The notes beneath the pieces were generated by a model. The model searched no databases, had not been told where the DNA came from, and was given only the letters and a program-made list of their open reading frames with translations. This document shows positions 9,399-19,112 of a stretch of DNA of 34,800 nucleotides, piece by piece (positions within the stretch are counted from its first letter, which is position 1; each line of letters opens with the position of its first letter). Source of the DNA: Punctularia strigosozonata HHB-11173 SS5 (lineage: Eukaryota > Basidiomycota > Agaricomycetes > Corticiales > Punctulariaceae). The DNA is taken from assembly GCF_000264995.1 (NCBI RefSeq), contig NW_006767434.1:2873938-2908737 (forward strand), written 5' to 3'. Both the position numbers and the translations under genes were made by a program.

Positions 9399-11300
9399 AT
9401 GGCATCTTCTCGGGACCCAAACTTATGCTCTGTTATGCTAGACTCTGGACAATGTCCGTGCAGATGCTTTGAGCCACCCACAGATGCAGAAGTCGATCCC
9501 CGGATATGTCTTGATTGCGACCACAAGAAGGGTTGTCATCCTCGTCAAGCCCCTGCAGCTCCCGACCCACCGACGACAAAGTTTCAGGACATCATCAAGA
9601 AGTTCCAAGACCGCTCACGTATCAAGCTGGAGAAGAGAAAGAAGGCCCACGATAGCTCCGAAGAATCTTCAGGCCCTGACGGTGGCGACCTAGCCTGCGA
9701 TGTTGCCCCCCCTCTCAAGGCTTCTGTGAAGATGGCGAAGCTAGAAAGTCTCACACAGATGGGGAAACATCGGCAGAAGAAGAGCAAGGTGAGTTGATGT
9801 TATACATTGTGTCTCGTCATCAACGTTGTGGATACTGCTGAGTATGTCATATTGCACCTCTAGGCCGCAAAACAGCCTGCCAGTGCAAAGGCTAGGATGA
9901 AGAACAGAACGATACTATCAATGGTGAGCTCAAGAAGCTGGTATAGCACTGATCATGATGACTTACATGGACTGCAGAAGGGAAAAGAAGTCGCAAAGGT
10001 ATTTTCTCCTCTACTCTGCTATATGTGTCTGACTCGTCGACAGAAGGAAGCTTCCTCAGGGGAATCTACTACGGATGACGACCATTCAGAATCCAAGAGT
10101 GATAGTGATGTTTCTATCGTCTCCAACATGCGTGCTGAAGAAGAGGTGAACGGTGATAAGGTCTGTTCTGTCATTTTGTCTCTCACTGTTGAGGTGCTCA
10201 AATTGTGTTCTACACAGGGCTCCTATGGCAAGGGAAGAAGAATCCCAGTCATGCATGTAGCTCTGATCGTCTGTGGTATTGTGAGTCTAGAGACCAGTGC
10301 TCCATGCCGCACTGGGTCAGTGACCATCTTTCGCAGGATAGCAACGGGGAGCTTTTTATTGACAAAGCTCCCCGTGAAACTCATCTCAAGCGCATGGCGA
10401 GACAGGGTTTATATATCAGTCAGACACCAAAGGGTGGTGTACTGTGCTGGCCTTTATCCGCGAATGCCATTCAGCTCGACAAGATTGTCAGGGGGTGGTT
10501 TCCCAAGGTATTTGAGCTAATCGATAAGGGGAAGAAGGGAAAAAAAGTGGCGATGGATTGGGTTCTGCTTCGCAAGAAGTACTATACCTTGACGGTCGTG
10601 CCGGGTCCGGTGACTGGGGTCCAGATGCATGATGAACGGCGTCCCACTACGAAAGGTTATGCAAAACAAACTCTCTATCTTGGTCAGTTTCTTGACGGAC
10701 TTTGTTACCGTAACTGATGACTCCTTGCAGCGACGGTAAAGAGGTTCACCTACCAGGAGCAGGCTCAACTGGAAGGTAAAGTGGTATCAGGCAACTCAGC
10801 TATCGATCATAGTTGCTCTGAGAATGAAGGTACCTCGGAGGGTGAAGGTACGTCTTGGTAACAGCTTAGGAAGGCTATGTGATGATGACATAGCATACAC
10901 AGGCAAAGGCAAGAATCCTAACACTGAAGCTCCAGACAAAAAAGGTGTGTTGTCGCAGGTACATCTGACCTTCCTGTCACTCAAATTGTATACAGAGCCG
11001 ATCATCGTTTCAGACGATGAACAGGACGATACATCGCCTTCACCTGGTGTACAACCTCCCTCCCCAGTTATACTATCACCTTCTCCAGTGGTTCGATCCC
11101 CTTCCCCATTCCCTCTCTTCATCAATTGGACACCACCGCCCGCCTCGCCACCCCCCTTGGAGCGTATTCCTGAGTTCATCCAGGGTAGTTCAAGCGATGT
11201 CTTACCTAGGTCTTCGTCTGCCCCTGATGAGCGGAAGGGATATCTCACTGGTGTCACGATCCCCAAGAATGTGCAGAAGAATCCTTGGCGTAAGAATTAG
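9399..11300 (+). CDS. Unknown Cys-rich/acidic nuclear-type protein, neighbour of the integrase
   Basis: Nine exons (9399-9788, 9864-9923, 9978-9998, 10044-10160, 10218-10280, 10337-10682, 10731-10847, 10903-10944, 10996-11300) join in phase to 486 residues. All eight introns are 45-75 bp with good GT-AG ends. The N-terminus has a compact Cys cluster (C10, C19, C21, C23, C37, C40, C46, H47) that looks metal-binding. Next come a Lys-rich region, an acidic Ser/Asp segment (STTDDDHSESKSDSD) and a globular core of about 130 residues (LKRMARQGLYISQTP, VRGWFPKVFELI). A Pro/Ser-rich tail with repeated PSPVV/PPPASPPP follows. Zn-ribbon-like N-termini with this kind of core recur in expanded Agaricomycete gene families of unknown function. 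It starts 257 bp after the integrase stop. A nuclear or DNA-associated role is inferred only from charge and context. Confidence 0.68.
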
Positions 11301-11386
11301 ATACAGTGTAGATGGTAATTTACTTGTATCGTACAATAGAACTCCATAAACTGGCTGTGATCGTCTTGATTACCAATTTGTCTTTG

Positions 11387-11407
11387 CGGAATTACTTCGC
11401 AATTCCG
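11387..11407. repeat. Inverted repeat, 7-bp stem
   Basis: CGGAATT (11387-11393) pairs with AATTCCG (11401-11407) around a 7-base loop, shortly after the stop codon of the 486-residue gene. It might act in 3' end formation, but basidiomycete polyadenylation does not need a hairpin. Confidence 0.55.
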
Positions 11408-11541
11408 GATAGCATGGTCACAAATACATGTTATTTTCCCTAAACATCGTTTCTGAAATTGCGATGCGAAGCTACAAAAGATCGAGAATCGCAATCCATT
11501 TCGAAATCGCCAATACAACATAAAACCTAGGTAATCACCTG

Positions 11542-11575
11542 AATTACTAGAAAATCACTGCCATTTCTAGTAATT
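11542..11575. repeat. Inverted repeat, 12-bp perfect stem
   Basis: AATTACTAGAAA (11542-11553) is exactly complementary to TTTCTAGTAATT (11564-11575), with a 10-base loop. It lies in AT-rich noncoding DNA downstream of the integrase/Cys-rich pair. Confidence 0.75.
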
Positions 11576-11747
11576 GTATTATTGTGCACTTGGTGCACCA
11601 TAATTCATACATAGCTACTAGTGACATTGCAGTGACACTCACGTGAATATGTGATACTCAATTCAGTCGATGCCCCGAGCGTGACCAAATCAGGGACATC
11701 TAACCACCTCGAACCCTTACAGCGAGGCGGGAGAGAAGCGCATTAAG

Positions 11748-11806
11748 AAAATTTTCTATACAATATCTGCGCAGAGTCTGCATCTATCTTTTGTATAGAA
11801 AATTTT
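11748..11806. repeat. Inverted repeat, 16-bp perfect stem
   Basis: AAAATTTTCTATACAA (11748-11763) is exactly complementary to TTGTATAGAAAATTTT (11791-11806), with a 27-base loop. A 16 bp exact match at this spacing is not expected by chance. It may be a subterminal repeat of the element carrying the integrase gene or a small foldback insertion. No matching copy was found on the left side near 5600-5940. Confidence 0.78.
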
Positions 11807-12501
11807 TGGGAAAAGTAGTCGGACAAACGAGTAGTGAGCCAATGTAACGCTCCATCTCCGTTCCCCCGCCAAAAGTCTCCATAGCGTGACAGGTCTGAGC
11901 GCGTGATAGTGGCTATATATGAATGAGCCCTACCTTATCCATGCTCCGAGCAAGTCGGGTGAAACCCAGCATTAATTGCCACAGTCTCGTATACATGACC
12001 CTCCGGTCACTTCGCACATAGAGGCAAACTGTACGTACTGACTGCGACGTACCTCACGAACACCATTGGTCTAGCCTCTCTGGGATCCATTCCAATGATT
12101 AAGGCCCATTGCCTCCGGCCTTATCAGACGAATCCACTTGGGACACGTTGGCAACGGTAAGTAGTTTACCTCTCACGTCCTACACCTGACTGATGTCAGC
12201 ACTGCGGCAACTGAAAGACGCGCTTGCAGGACGTACTGGGACTCGCCTAGAAGGAAGATGGTGATCGCAGTTGGCAAATGTGTTTCGTCGCTTGCAGCAC
12301 CGGCATTACCATCGACGCCGATTGCCTAGCCGGAGCGACTCGTGTTTCTGGAGACAATCGCCCTTGACGGTTTAATCGCCGGGAATATGACCTCCAGTTC
12401 GCCATGTACTCATATGCAATTCACCAGCAATATAAGTATCGCTGACTTTGTGATGGGACTGAAACCCGTCCAGTCAGCCCCCCACCTCGCAAACTGTTGA
12501 C

Positions 12502-12875
12502 ATGTTGTCGTTCCTGCCCATCCTCAGCCTGTTCGGCATTTTTGGTCATGCGTCCGCGGCTGCGTTAGTCAAGCGTGCAGACTGTCCGGCTTGCCCTTCG
12601 TCATTCACCTCGGGAGATATCACCTACACTCTAGTTGGCCAATCGACCCAGCTTGGTTCTTTCCATGATGCTCATGTCATCTAACATTCCAACAGCTACG
12701 ACGTCAATAACACCATCTGCTTCTACAATGTAAGACGCCATGGGGTTTGTAGATGAGAATATGTCGCTGACCTTGGAGACCCTGTCAGTTCCTTGGAGGC
12801 GGTCTCGTGTCCGGTAGCTCCTCCACGCTCTGCCCTTTACAATCTCCCGGATCCGTGACTTGTCCGCTTCCTTGA
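12502..12875 (+). pseudogene. Small secreted Cys-rich protein, probably frame-broken
   Basis: The ATG at 12502 begins a clear signal peptide (hydrophobic LPILSLFGIFGHASAAA), followed by a KR site and CPACPSSFTSGDITYTLVG. Coding character resumes at 12696-12729 (YDVNNTICFYN), then after a GTAAGA...CAG intron at 12789-12875 (FLGGGLVSGSSSTLCPLQ, ending CPLP). The pieces together resemble a common Agaricomycete family of roughly 90-110 residue secreted Cys-rich proteins. No GT-AG pair joins exon 1 to 12696 in the right phase: the best donor, at 12656, is one base off. Read literally, the product is 60 residues ending at 12684. Either a 1-bp frameshift has inactivated the gene or splicing is unusual. 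Confidence 0.5.
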
Positions 12876-13017
12876 GAGTGGAGCGGACGATACCGTGACT
12901 TTTATACAACATCGTACATGTTGTAGCTTACGACCTTTTTTATCTATCGAAATGCACGGTACATATGAGGTGTAATGAACAAAGGTCGCTTTTGTGATGT
13001 ACTCGGGCGTTGAATAT

Positions 13018-13818
13018 CTAATAGACGCCAGGCACTAAACGATGAGGAACATCCTTCGCCCAAGCTTCCCATTGTTCTTTGAATGTACCGCGGAGCAGCT
13101 CGTCCTCCTTCCGCACCCTTCCAAATATCCCTATCACGTTGGCGGTGTAGAACATTGCCCACATACCCAAGACAAGCCTGGTGATGATCGGGTGTACTCG
13201 CAAAGAATACGGCAGCACGCACTCCGTCAACCAGCCTCCGCGAGCGACGAAGAGGACCAAGGTCACGCTGGTGTATCCCATGAGCGCGGCGGTGTAGGAA
13301 GGATGGCGCACGATGTTGTATGGCCCGGAAGTGATAAGCTCATGATCCTTGTGTATACCCAATTGAAACGTGAAGTGCCGTCCAAGCGCGCGGTAGCAAT
13401 GCAGGCGCAGCGCCGCTCCTGCGACTAGGAGTACCCATGCAAGGAGATATAGTGGGCTAACGTGGATGGCAGATGGTGACATCGTCGAGGGCCAAAATAG
13501 GAGCTTGCGCGAGATCGCGCGGGTGAGCGCGGACTGGGGCAAAAGCGTGCAAAGGATCGCAGCAGTCTCGCATAAGGAGGGAGCCCAGGTGACTGTCTGT
13601 GCAAATTCGATGAGTCTTCGCGGAGTCGCAGCACGGAGATGCGAGGTACACACCAGGAAGATGATCATCCCGTTCCCAACCAAGTGGGCAAAGTACGATT
13701 CCGTTCCGCTGCGCTTCGTTCGTTCATTGGGTTGTGGAGCCGGGTTCGGAGGGAGGAGGTACCCTATCGGGATGCACAAGCACCAAGATAGAATCAACGG
13801 GATCTTTGCCAGAGACAT
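13018..13818 (-). CDS. Isoprenylcysteine carboxyl methyltransferase-like protein
   Basis: A single uninterrupted exon encodes 266 residues. An N-terminal membrane anchor (LILSWCLCIPIGYLLPPNPAP), further hydrophobic segments and the motif GPYNIVRHPSYT (about residues 165-176) mark the ICMT/PEMT fold. In that fold the GPY..VRHP.Y segment forms part of the S-adenosylmethionine site. The C-terminal FKEQWEAWAKDVPHRLVPGVY is also family-typical. True ICMTs methylate the C-terminal prenyl-cysteine of CaaX proteins in the ER membrane. Agaricomycetes carry many divergent paralogues, so the substrate is unproven. A second member lies at 24290-25077 with the same LVPGV ending. The gene is convergent with the small secreted protein gene to its left. 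Confidence 0.8.
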   Translation of the reverse strand: MSLAKIPLILSWCLCIPIGYLLPPNPAPQPNERTKRSGTESYFAHLVGNGMIIFLVCTSHLRAATPRRLIEFAQTVTWAPSLCETAAILCTLLPQSALTRAISRKLLFWPSTMSPSAIHVSPLYLLAWVLLVAGAALRLHCYRALGRHFTFQLGIHKDHELITSGPYNIVRHPSYTAALMGYTSVTLVLFVARGGWLTECVLPYSLRVHPIITRLVLGMWAMFYTANVIGIFGRVRKEDELLRGTFKEQWEAWAKDVPHRLVPGVY

Positions 13819-14838
13819 CTTCCGAATCCGAATCCTTTGAGATCGAGCACTGATATGTAGCGAACTACGACGGAGGTGGTGAAGAGGACGGATACCTATG
13901 TCGGGAAAACCAGGGCACCGAAAAGGTGCGCTGGCCGTCTAACGATCAGGCTTATGTAGGCCAACTCGGGGCTGCGCTTGGGGGACGCAAGTCGGCTTGG
14001 GGTTTTCCAGTACCTCGCTTCCTCGGGGAAAGCAATGTAGCAGCATGTGAGAGCTCTTCCCACTCCGCCATGACATTGCGCCAATCGCCGCGCAGGATTC
14101 TGTTTGTATACCATATACCCGCGCAGCCAATTGACGAGTCCCATGACCAGAAATGTGCATCGGGAACGCGACGGGGAAGGCGGCCAGGGCCGGCCTCTAT
14201 TTTGCCTAAAGACAAAAGCTCATCAATTGCCTTAGCCGAGGATCCATTCAAGATCCACGCTGACACGTACGATCAAGGCTGCGGGTTGAACTGGCTCTCC
14301 CTGATGGGCACAAATCCGTGTGTTCTCGGAGTCTATAGATATGTCGAAAGGGACCGGAAGTTGATGTTGGGACTGCCGTTCCCGTGAGCGTGAACGCTGT
14401 CAAGATGTTGTGTACAGCGGCAGCTGACTTCTGGTGAATTGTCGTGCTTGCCAAGCGCCGAGTCCGCTTGAGCACGAGAAGCACAAGACAAGTCTAAATC
14501 GGTCTAAATAGAATTGTTTATCGGACCCCGGATCAACTCGCATCTATCCGCCAATCCTGACTTCATGCCTTCATTCACGAGGAGTTCGCGATGCTGCATG
14601 AAAGCTTCCGCAGGAACAATCAAGCTTCAAGCCTCATTGTAGCCTCAGCAATGTGTCGAGGTCCGAGGAACGATAGTCTGAGGGACAGAAGTATGCTTAG
14701 CCCGAGTCGGATCCTCCTGGGACTCGGCAAGAAGCAAACAGGTGCCGTTCTGAAAACCAAAAACCAGACGCACGTAAGATATAGCGGAGATAGGGCGAAG
14801 GATGCAATCCCTAAGGCAGGCTTGTACACAGTCGAAAG
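13819..14838. other. Intergenic; no supported gene
   Basis: Several frames of 70-150 codons exist on both strands, but none shows domain motifs, a signal peptide or phase-consistent splicing. The minus strand around 14266-13952 contains tryptophan-rich sequence (HFWSWDSS, DWRNVMAEWEEL) that could be a relic of a gene I do not recognise. Confidence 0.35.
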
Positions 14839-15876
14839 CTAATCTACCTTCCTCGCCCATTTCTTACCAGACGGCTGTGGTGTCCCGGCCCTTCGGGTAG
14901 TGGTAGGTCCGGGCGCAGGTGCACCCCATTGTATTTGTCCAGTACCTTTCTGGCTGAGGATACTGCCCGACGCCTTCTCGTCCACAACGACGTCCGCGGG
15001 CACACGCACCTTCTCGTGCTTGGCCTGGACTGTCGGCGGTGCGCCACGATACATCCAGAGCTGCACACCTAGGATAAGGTTGAGCAGTAGCGCCACCGCG
15101 AAACCGGCGGTCATGATGGGGTCGCCAACCTCCGTGAATGTCGTGAAGAGACGCGCCACGCAGCCGACAACCTGAGATAGGATGGCGAACGACGAGAGCT
15201 GGCCCGTTGATTGCGTGCGCGCGTTTTCTCGTATCTGAGGAATCTTCGAGGCCACGGAAAGGGGCAGGGTGGCCACTTGGAGAACGGCAAGCTTGTCCGG
15301 AGGGAATATGCTGAGGAGGTAGCCAGTCCCGATGACGGCAGCAATGGCAGCGGCGATTTTCGTCGCCACGTCCTCTTCATTGCGGCCTCGGGTGAAAGCG
15401 ATGATTAGGAAGGTGATAATCGTATTTTGCGCGGTGAGGAACACGTTCTCGCCATACGTCGAGAATGGGAAGTTATGGCGATATGAGTATGCCACTGTAA
15501 TGGCGTATGATAAAGTTTCCAGGGAGTAGGAGGAAAGCGAGAGGCCTCGAGCGGACTGAGCTCGGAGCACTGCCAGAATTGGTCAACACGAGTGAGCGCG
15601 ACTGGGTGTTGCCGCGACTCACCGATGATGAGTTGTGGAAGCTTCATAATAGCTCCGCCCGCGACAATCCCGACGCCTAAACCCTTCGACAAGGCATACT
15701 TCAGACACTCAACGTCCAAGTCGAGTTGCTCGACTAATGACGTGTAACACTTCTGTTCGGAGAGAAGAACGATCAATAAATCATATATCAATAGCAATTC
15801 GGTGTCTCACTTGCCCGAGGATAGATACTCCGAGGTCGCGAACGGGCCCAGGAAGGCCTCGAGTCAGAGTGCTCAT
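14839..15876 (-). CDS. MPDU1: Mannose-P-dolichol utilization defect 1 homologue (PQ-loop protein)
   Basis: Exons 15876-15811, 15752-15623 and 15569-14839 join in phase to 308 residues. The protein starts MSTLTRGLPGPVRD. It then has the two PQ-loop repeats of the family: one with GIVAGGAIMKLPQLI followed by SARGLSLSSYSLETLSY, the other with LPLSVASKIPQIREN then STGQLSSFAILSQVVG. The length and the double PQ-loop layout match MPDU1/Lec35. In animals that ER membrane protein is needed for use of dolichol-phosphate mannose and glucose in N-glycan and GPI assembly. Seven hydrophobic segments are readable; the C-terminal 60 residues are a basic cytosol-type tail. It is divergent from eIF3e with a 148 bp gap. 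The gene symbol is the animal name. Confidence 0.88.
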
Positions 15877-16024
15877 CTTCGAGGTGAACGTCGAGAATGA
15901 ACTCGGGGAGGTTGCTGTCCAGGCGAAATGATGCTGTGCATGACCCGAACTTAGGGTTCCACGCCCCATTGATCGAAACTTTCCTGAACTCATCCTCCTG
16001 CTCGTCCACTTCATCTCTTTCAAA
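15877..16024. promoter_or_regulatory. 148-bp shared promoter of MPDU1 and eIF3e
   Basis: Both start codons face outward from this interval and there is no TATA box. Pyrimidine-rich sequence (TCCTCCTGCTCGTCCACTTCATC) lies just before the eIF3e ATG, as is common in fungal housekeeping promoters. A bidirectional promoter is inferred. Confidence 0.5.
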
Positions 16025-17638
16025 ATGGCCGAATGGGATCTGACGAAAACGATAGTACCGTACCTCGACCGGCATCTCGCATTTCCTCTCCTCGCACATC
16101 TCGCTGAGACCCAACTGTTCCCTGAAGAGCAAGTGCAGACCGCGCAGTATGAGCTTGCAAAAGGCACCAACATGGTGGACTACGCCGTCCAGCTCTTCGA
16201 GCAACTGAATCCGGGAAAGGAAGTGCCTGCAGGTGCGCTCTATCCGCACCATGCCTCATGCTGCTCCGGTCTGAGAATGACACCTTCAGAGTTCACCGAA
16301 AAGCGTGAAAACGCGGTTTCTACGAACGAGCGGTTGGCGACTGAGGCGCAGGCGGTTTTGGACGTGATTGAGAACCCGGACGTGGTGCAAGCACTCCGAC
16401 AAGATAAGATGCAAAACTTGCAATATCTCAAAGACAACTACAACGTGCGTCTCGGTGCATCCCGTTATACCACCCACTTTTTTTCCGGGGAAAACCCATC
16501 GTTTGGCGCATTCCTATTTGGCACATACTGGGCCTTAGGAAACAGACACTGATCCACGGTTCTGATAATAGCTCACCCTGGAGCAAATCGCCGCCCTCTA
16601 CCACTTTGGCCAGTTCCAGTTCACCTACGGAAACTACAGCGGTGCCGCCGACTACCTATACCATTTCCGAATCCTCTCGACCGACACCGACCTCAACACC
16701 TCCGCGCACTGGGGAAAACTTGCTTCTGACATCCTCTCCGGAAAATGGGACGTCGCGCTAGAAGAGCTTAACAACCTCCGCGATGCCGTCGATGCTCGTA
16801 CTTCCTCCTCCTTGCTCCCCGCCGCCCTCGCTCAGCTGCACTCCCGCACCTGGTTGCTCCATTGGTCGCTCTTCGTATACTTTAACCACCCTCAAGGTCG
16901 CACACTGCTCCTCGAGACCTTCCTCAATCCCACCTACCTCAACACGATCCAAACTTCATGCCCCTGGATCTTGCGATATCTCACCACCGCCGCCGTTCTC
17001 GCCCGCAAGAGCGCCGGATCCGGGGCGTCGTCACGCGTGCGCAACGCGATCCGCGATATAGTGAAAGTGATCGTGACCGAAGAATATCAATATCACGACC
17101 CCATCACGGACTTCCTCAAGGAGCTATACGTTCAATTCGACTTCGAGGCAGCGCAGCAACAACTGAAGCTGGCGGAGACCGTTGTTGAGAACGACTTCTT
17201 CCTTGGGGAGTTCCGTGAAGACTTCTTGGAGAACGCGCGTTACCTCATCAGTGAGGCGTACTGCCGCATACACCAAAAGATCGATATAAGGTGAGTCCTC
17301 CTTTCAATTTACTCGATATCTCGCTGACACTACCAACCTCAGCGATCTATCTCAACGACTGAATCTTGCTCCAGAGGAGGGTGAGAAGTGGATCGTCAAC
17401 CTCATCCGGGAGACTCGGATGGGTGCCGACGCGAAGATTGACCTCGAGAAGGTATCTCCATCCCATCCATTCACGCTTGGATCGAGTTCACAGGAAGCCT
17501 CAGAACGTCATTCACATCAACCGCACCGCGCTCCCGGTGTACCAGACCGTCATCGAGAAGACGCGCGGCCTTGCCTTCCGTGCTCAGGCGATGGGTGCTG
17601 CTCTGGCGCAGCCTGCGGTTGTCGACGGCGCACGATGA
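16025..17638 (+). CDS. eIF3e: Eukaryotic translation initiation factor 3 subunit E (INT6)
   Basis: Exons 16025-16232, 16290-16444, 16572-17290, 17343-17451 and 17504-17638 join in phase to 441 residues, the usual size for eIF3e. The N-terminus ([20 protein letters not shown], then [11 protein letters not shown]) is the eIF3e_N domain. The central part ([40 protein letters not shown]) is the helical repeat region. The C-terminal PCI domain ends with [20 protein letters not shown]. eIF3e is a scaffold subunit of the eIF3 complex on the 40S ribosome. All splice sites are GT-AG, 52-127 bp apart; the second intron (16445-16571) is the longest. No defects are seen. Confidence 0.95.
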
Positions 17639-17956
17639 ACGCGGCCTCTCTTCTAGCAGACTTCTATCCACACCCCGCGTTTTGGTATGCTGCACAACTT
17701 TGTATCCGTATCAAGACTGTTTTTCCATCATATTGTGTGATCGTGTCTGTTTATCGACGAGTATTAGCTCCCCGCAACGATGCGGTGAGGCGGATCCCAA
17801 TCATCGCGGCGGGAACGCGTATACGGGCCAGCACCGACGGAGGACGGTAACTCATTGCTCTCTTTAACATACAAAGGATGGTAATTCATTGCTCTCTTGT
17901 AACATGATAATACGTTTCATATTTACACCGTACGAGCGCAGGTTGATTTACCATCC
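17639..17956. other. 3' flank of eIF3e and of the first NIS1-like gene (convergent)
   Basis: No gene. It holds two near-identical copies of a 25-26 bp unit, GGTAAyTCATTGCTCTCTT..AACAT, at 17846-17870 and 17880-17905 (period 34). They may contribute to 3' end signals of the convergent pair. Confidence 0.5.
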
Positions 17957-18545
17957 TCACTGAATGTTTAGCGTCACATTCTTGAGTTCCACCAGCGCGT
18001 TGGCGGCAGCCTGAAGCAAACCGACATATGATCAGCTCAAGACCGACCTGGTAGGATTACTCTCCTACCACAACAGCGACATGGAAAACCGAGAGCACGG
18101 CAGTGCCGTCAAACGACGCAGGGACCGTGAACGTGAAGTTCTGGTGCGGAGGTTTATGATCCGTGACGCTGTAAATACGTCAGTTCGTTTATTCACAGTG
18201 AAGAGAGGGGTCTACATACTTAGAGAACTGCGGGTTATATGGCCCTCCGTATAGGACGAGGCCCAGATCGTCGTCAATGTCAGTAGGGGAGCAGTCCGGG
18301 TTACAGGGTCGCAACCCTATGATTATGCCGACCTCCGAAGAGCCGGTGAGAGACTCCTAGCTCGCTTGTTAGGGGCGAGAGAACGAACATAACAGAGCGT
18401 CGCTCACAGGTCGATCAACCTCAACGGTCAGACTGCTTCCACGAGAAACAAAACTGCCGTTTGCCGGTGATCCAATGTCGATACTCTGCGCAAAAGCAAC
18501 GGATGCGATCGCGGTGAGGATAATACCCGATTTGAGGTTCACCAT
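17957..18545 (-). CDS. NIS1-like small secreted protein (copy 1)
   Basis: Exons 18545-18408, 18356-18220, 18168-18069 and 18010-17957 join in phase to 142 residues. A signal peptide (about 1-19, cleavage after VAFA) is followed by QSIDIGSPANGSFVSRGSSL, TVEVDRP, SLTGSSEVGIIIGLRPC, LVLYGGPYNPQF and PPHQNFTFTVP. This is the signature of the NIS1 (necrosis-inducing secreted protein 1) family, found widely in asco- and basidiomycetes. In plant pathogens, members of this family act in the host apoplast or on receptor-associated kinases. In a saprotroph the role is unknown. A Cys pair (RPCNPDC) is kept. The gene shares all three intron positions with copy 2 at 19931-20572. Confidence 0.82.
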
Positions 18546-19112
18546 CTTCCCTGAGCGCTCTTTCGCATGCTTACTCCTGCAGTTTTATAGGATGCCATGG
18601 CGCTGTCCCCTTGGAACTACGTGCCCTCGGTACAACCAAGGCAGAGATCATAGACCGGAATGGTCGGTGGAGCGCCTATGCAGTATACGTTACTATCAGG
18701 TGAGCAGTGGAATGGAGTCAAGCGCCGGTCTTCGGGGTGATGACCCGCATCTATCGGCCAATGCTGCTGAGAAGCATACAATGCCGAATTACTCAGTGTC
18801 ACCGGTACCGCGCGACAATGGTCATCGAGTCGGGACCATAGTCCCGAGCCTTAGCGTCGTGATGCGAAGTCAGCGCAAGCACTCATGCCGGATCGGAGCC
18901 AGTCTACACCAGCAGCAACTTGGCCATTAATCGTATGCGCGCAGTACATAGTGTAAGCGCCGAGCTGCTACGGGGACCTGAGTATCGGCGTTCATTATTT
19001 TGCGGCTGCACTCGTGTTGCGCTTGAACCTCAGTACGGCGTCGCAGGGCTGACAGTGAAAGTGTGTCAGGTGTGGCGCGCAAACACAGTCTCGATGATCT
19101 TACATGACTTGA
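18546..19112. other. Upstream region of NIS1-like copy 1; no gene
   Basis: It holds the TATA box at 18583-18589 and a 7-bp inverted repeat TCGGGAC/GTCCCGA (18830-18836 and 18841-18847, 4-base loop). Frames here lack coding character. Confidence 0.4.
18583..18589 (-). promoter_or_regulatory. TATA box of NIS1-like copy 1
   Basis: Minus-strand TATAAAA lies 38 bp upstream of the start codon. The 11-mer TATAAAACTGC that contains it is repeated exactly upstream of the 64-residue secreted protein gene. Confidence 0.6.

Larger units (their letters stand above)
11301..12501. other. Long noncoding stretch rich in inverted repeats
   Basis: No coding sequence is supported over 1.2 kb. The first 500 bp hold three exact stem-loops (listed separately) and the palindromic GTGCAC pair around 11590. 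The right part is featureless except for a TATAAG at 12431-12436, about 66 bp before the small secreted protein start. Confidence 0.5.

Noticed and set aside
11083-11100. GGTTCGATCCC resembling a tRNA B box
   Set aside because: It lies inside coding sequence of the 486-residue protein and no A box or cloverleaf can be folded; no tRNA was found in the window.
11844-11870. TGTAACG as a possible LTR start
   Set aside because: No matching end, TATA box or target duplication was found downstream.
13896-14484. Several overlapping frames of 70-150 codons on both strands
   Set aside because: None has recognisable motifs or a consistent exon chain; overlapping frames in GC-rich sequence.
17504-17504. 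Alternative acceptor at 17493 for the last eIF3e exon
   Set aside because: It gives the wrong frame; the acceptor ending at 17503 keeps phase and yields the conserved C-terminus.
18475-18930. 151-codon plus-strand frame over the NIS1-like copy 1 start
   Set aside because: It is antisense to a well-supported spliced gene and has no protein features.
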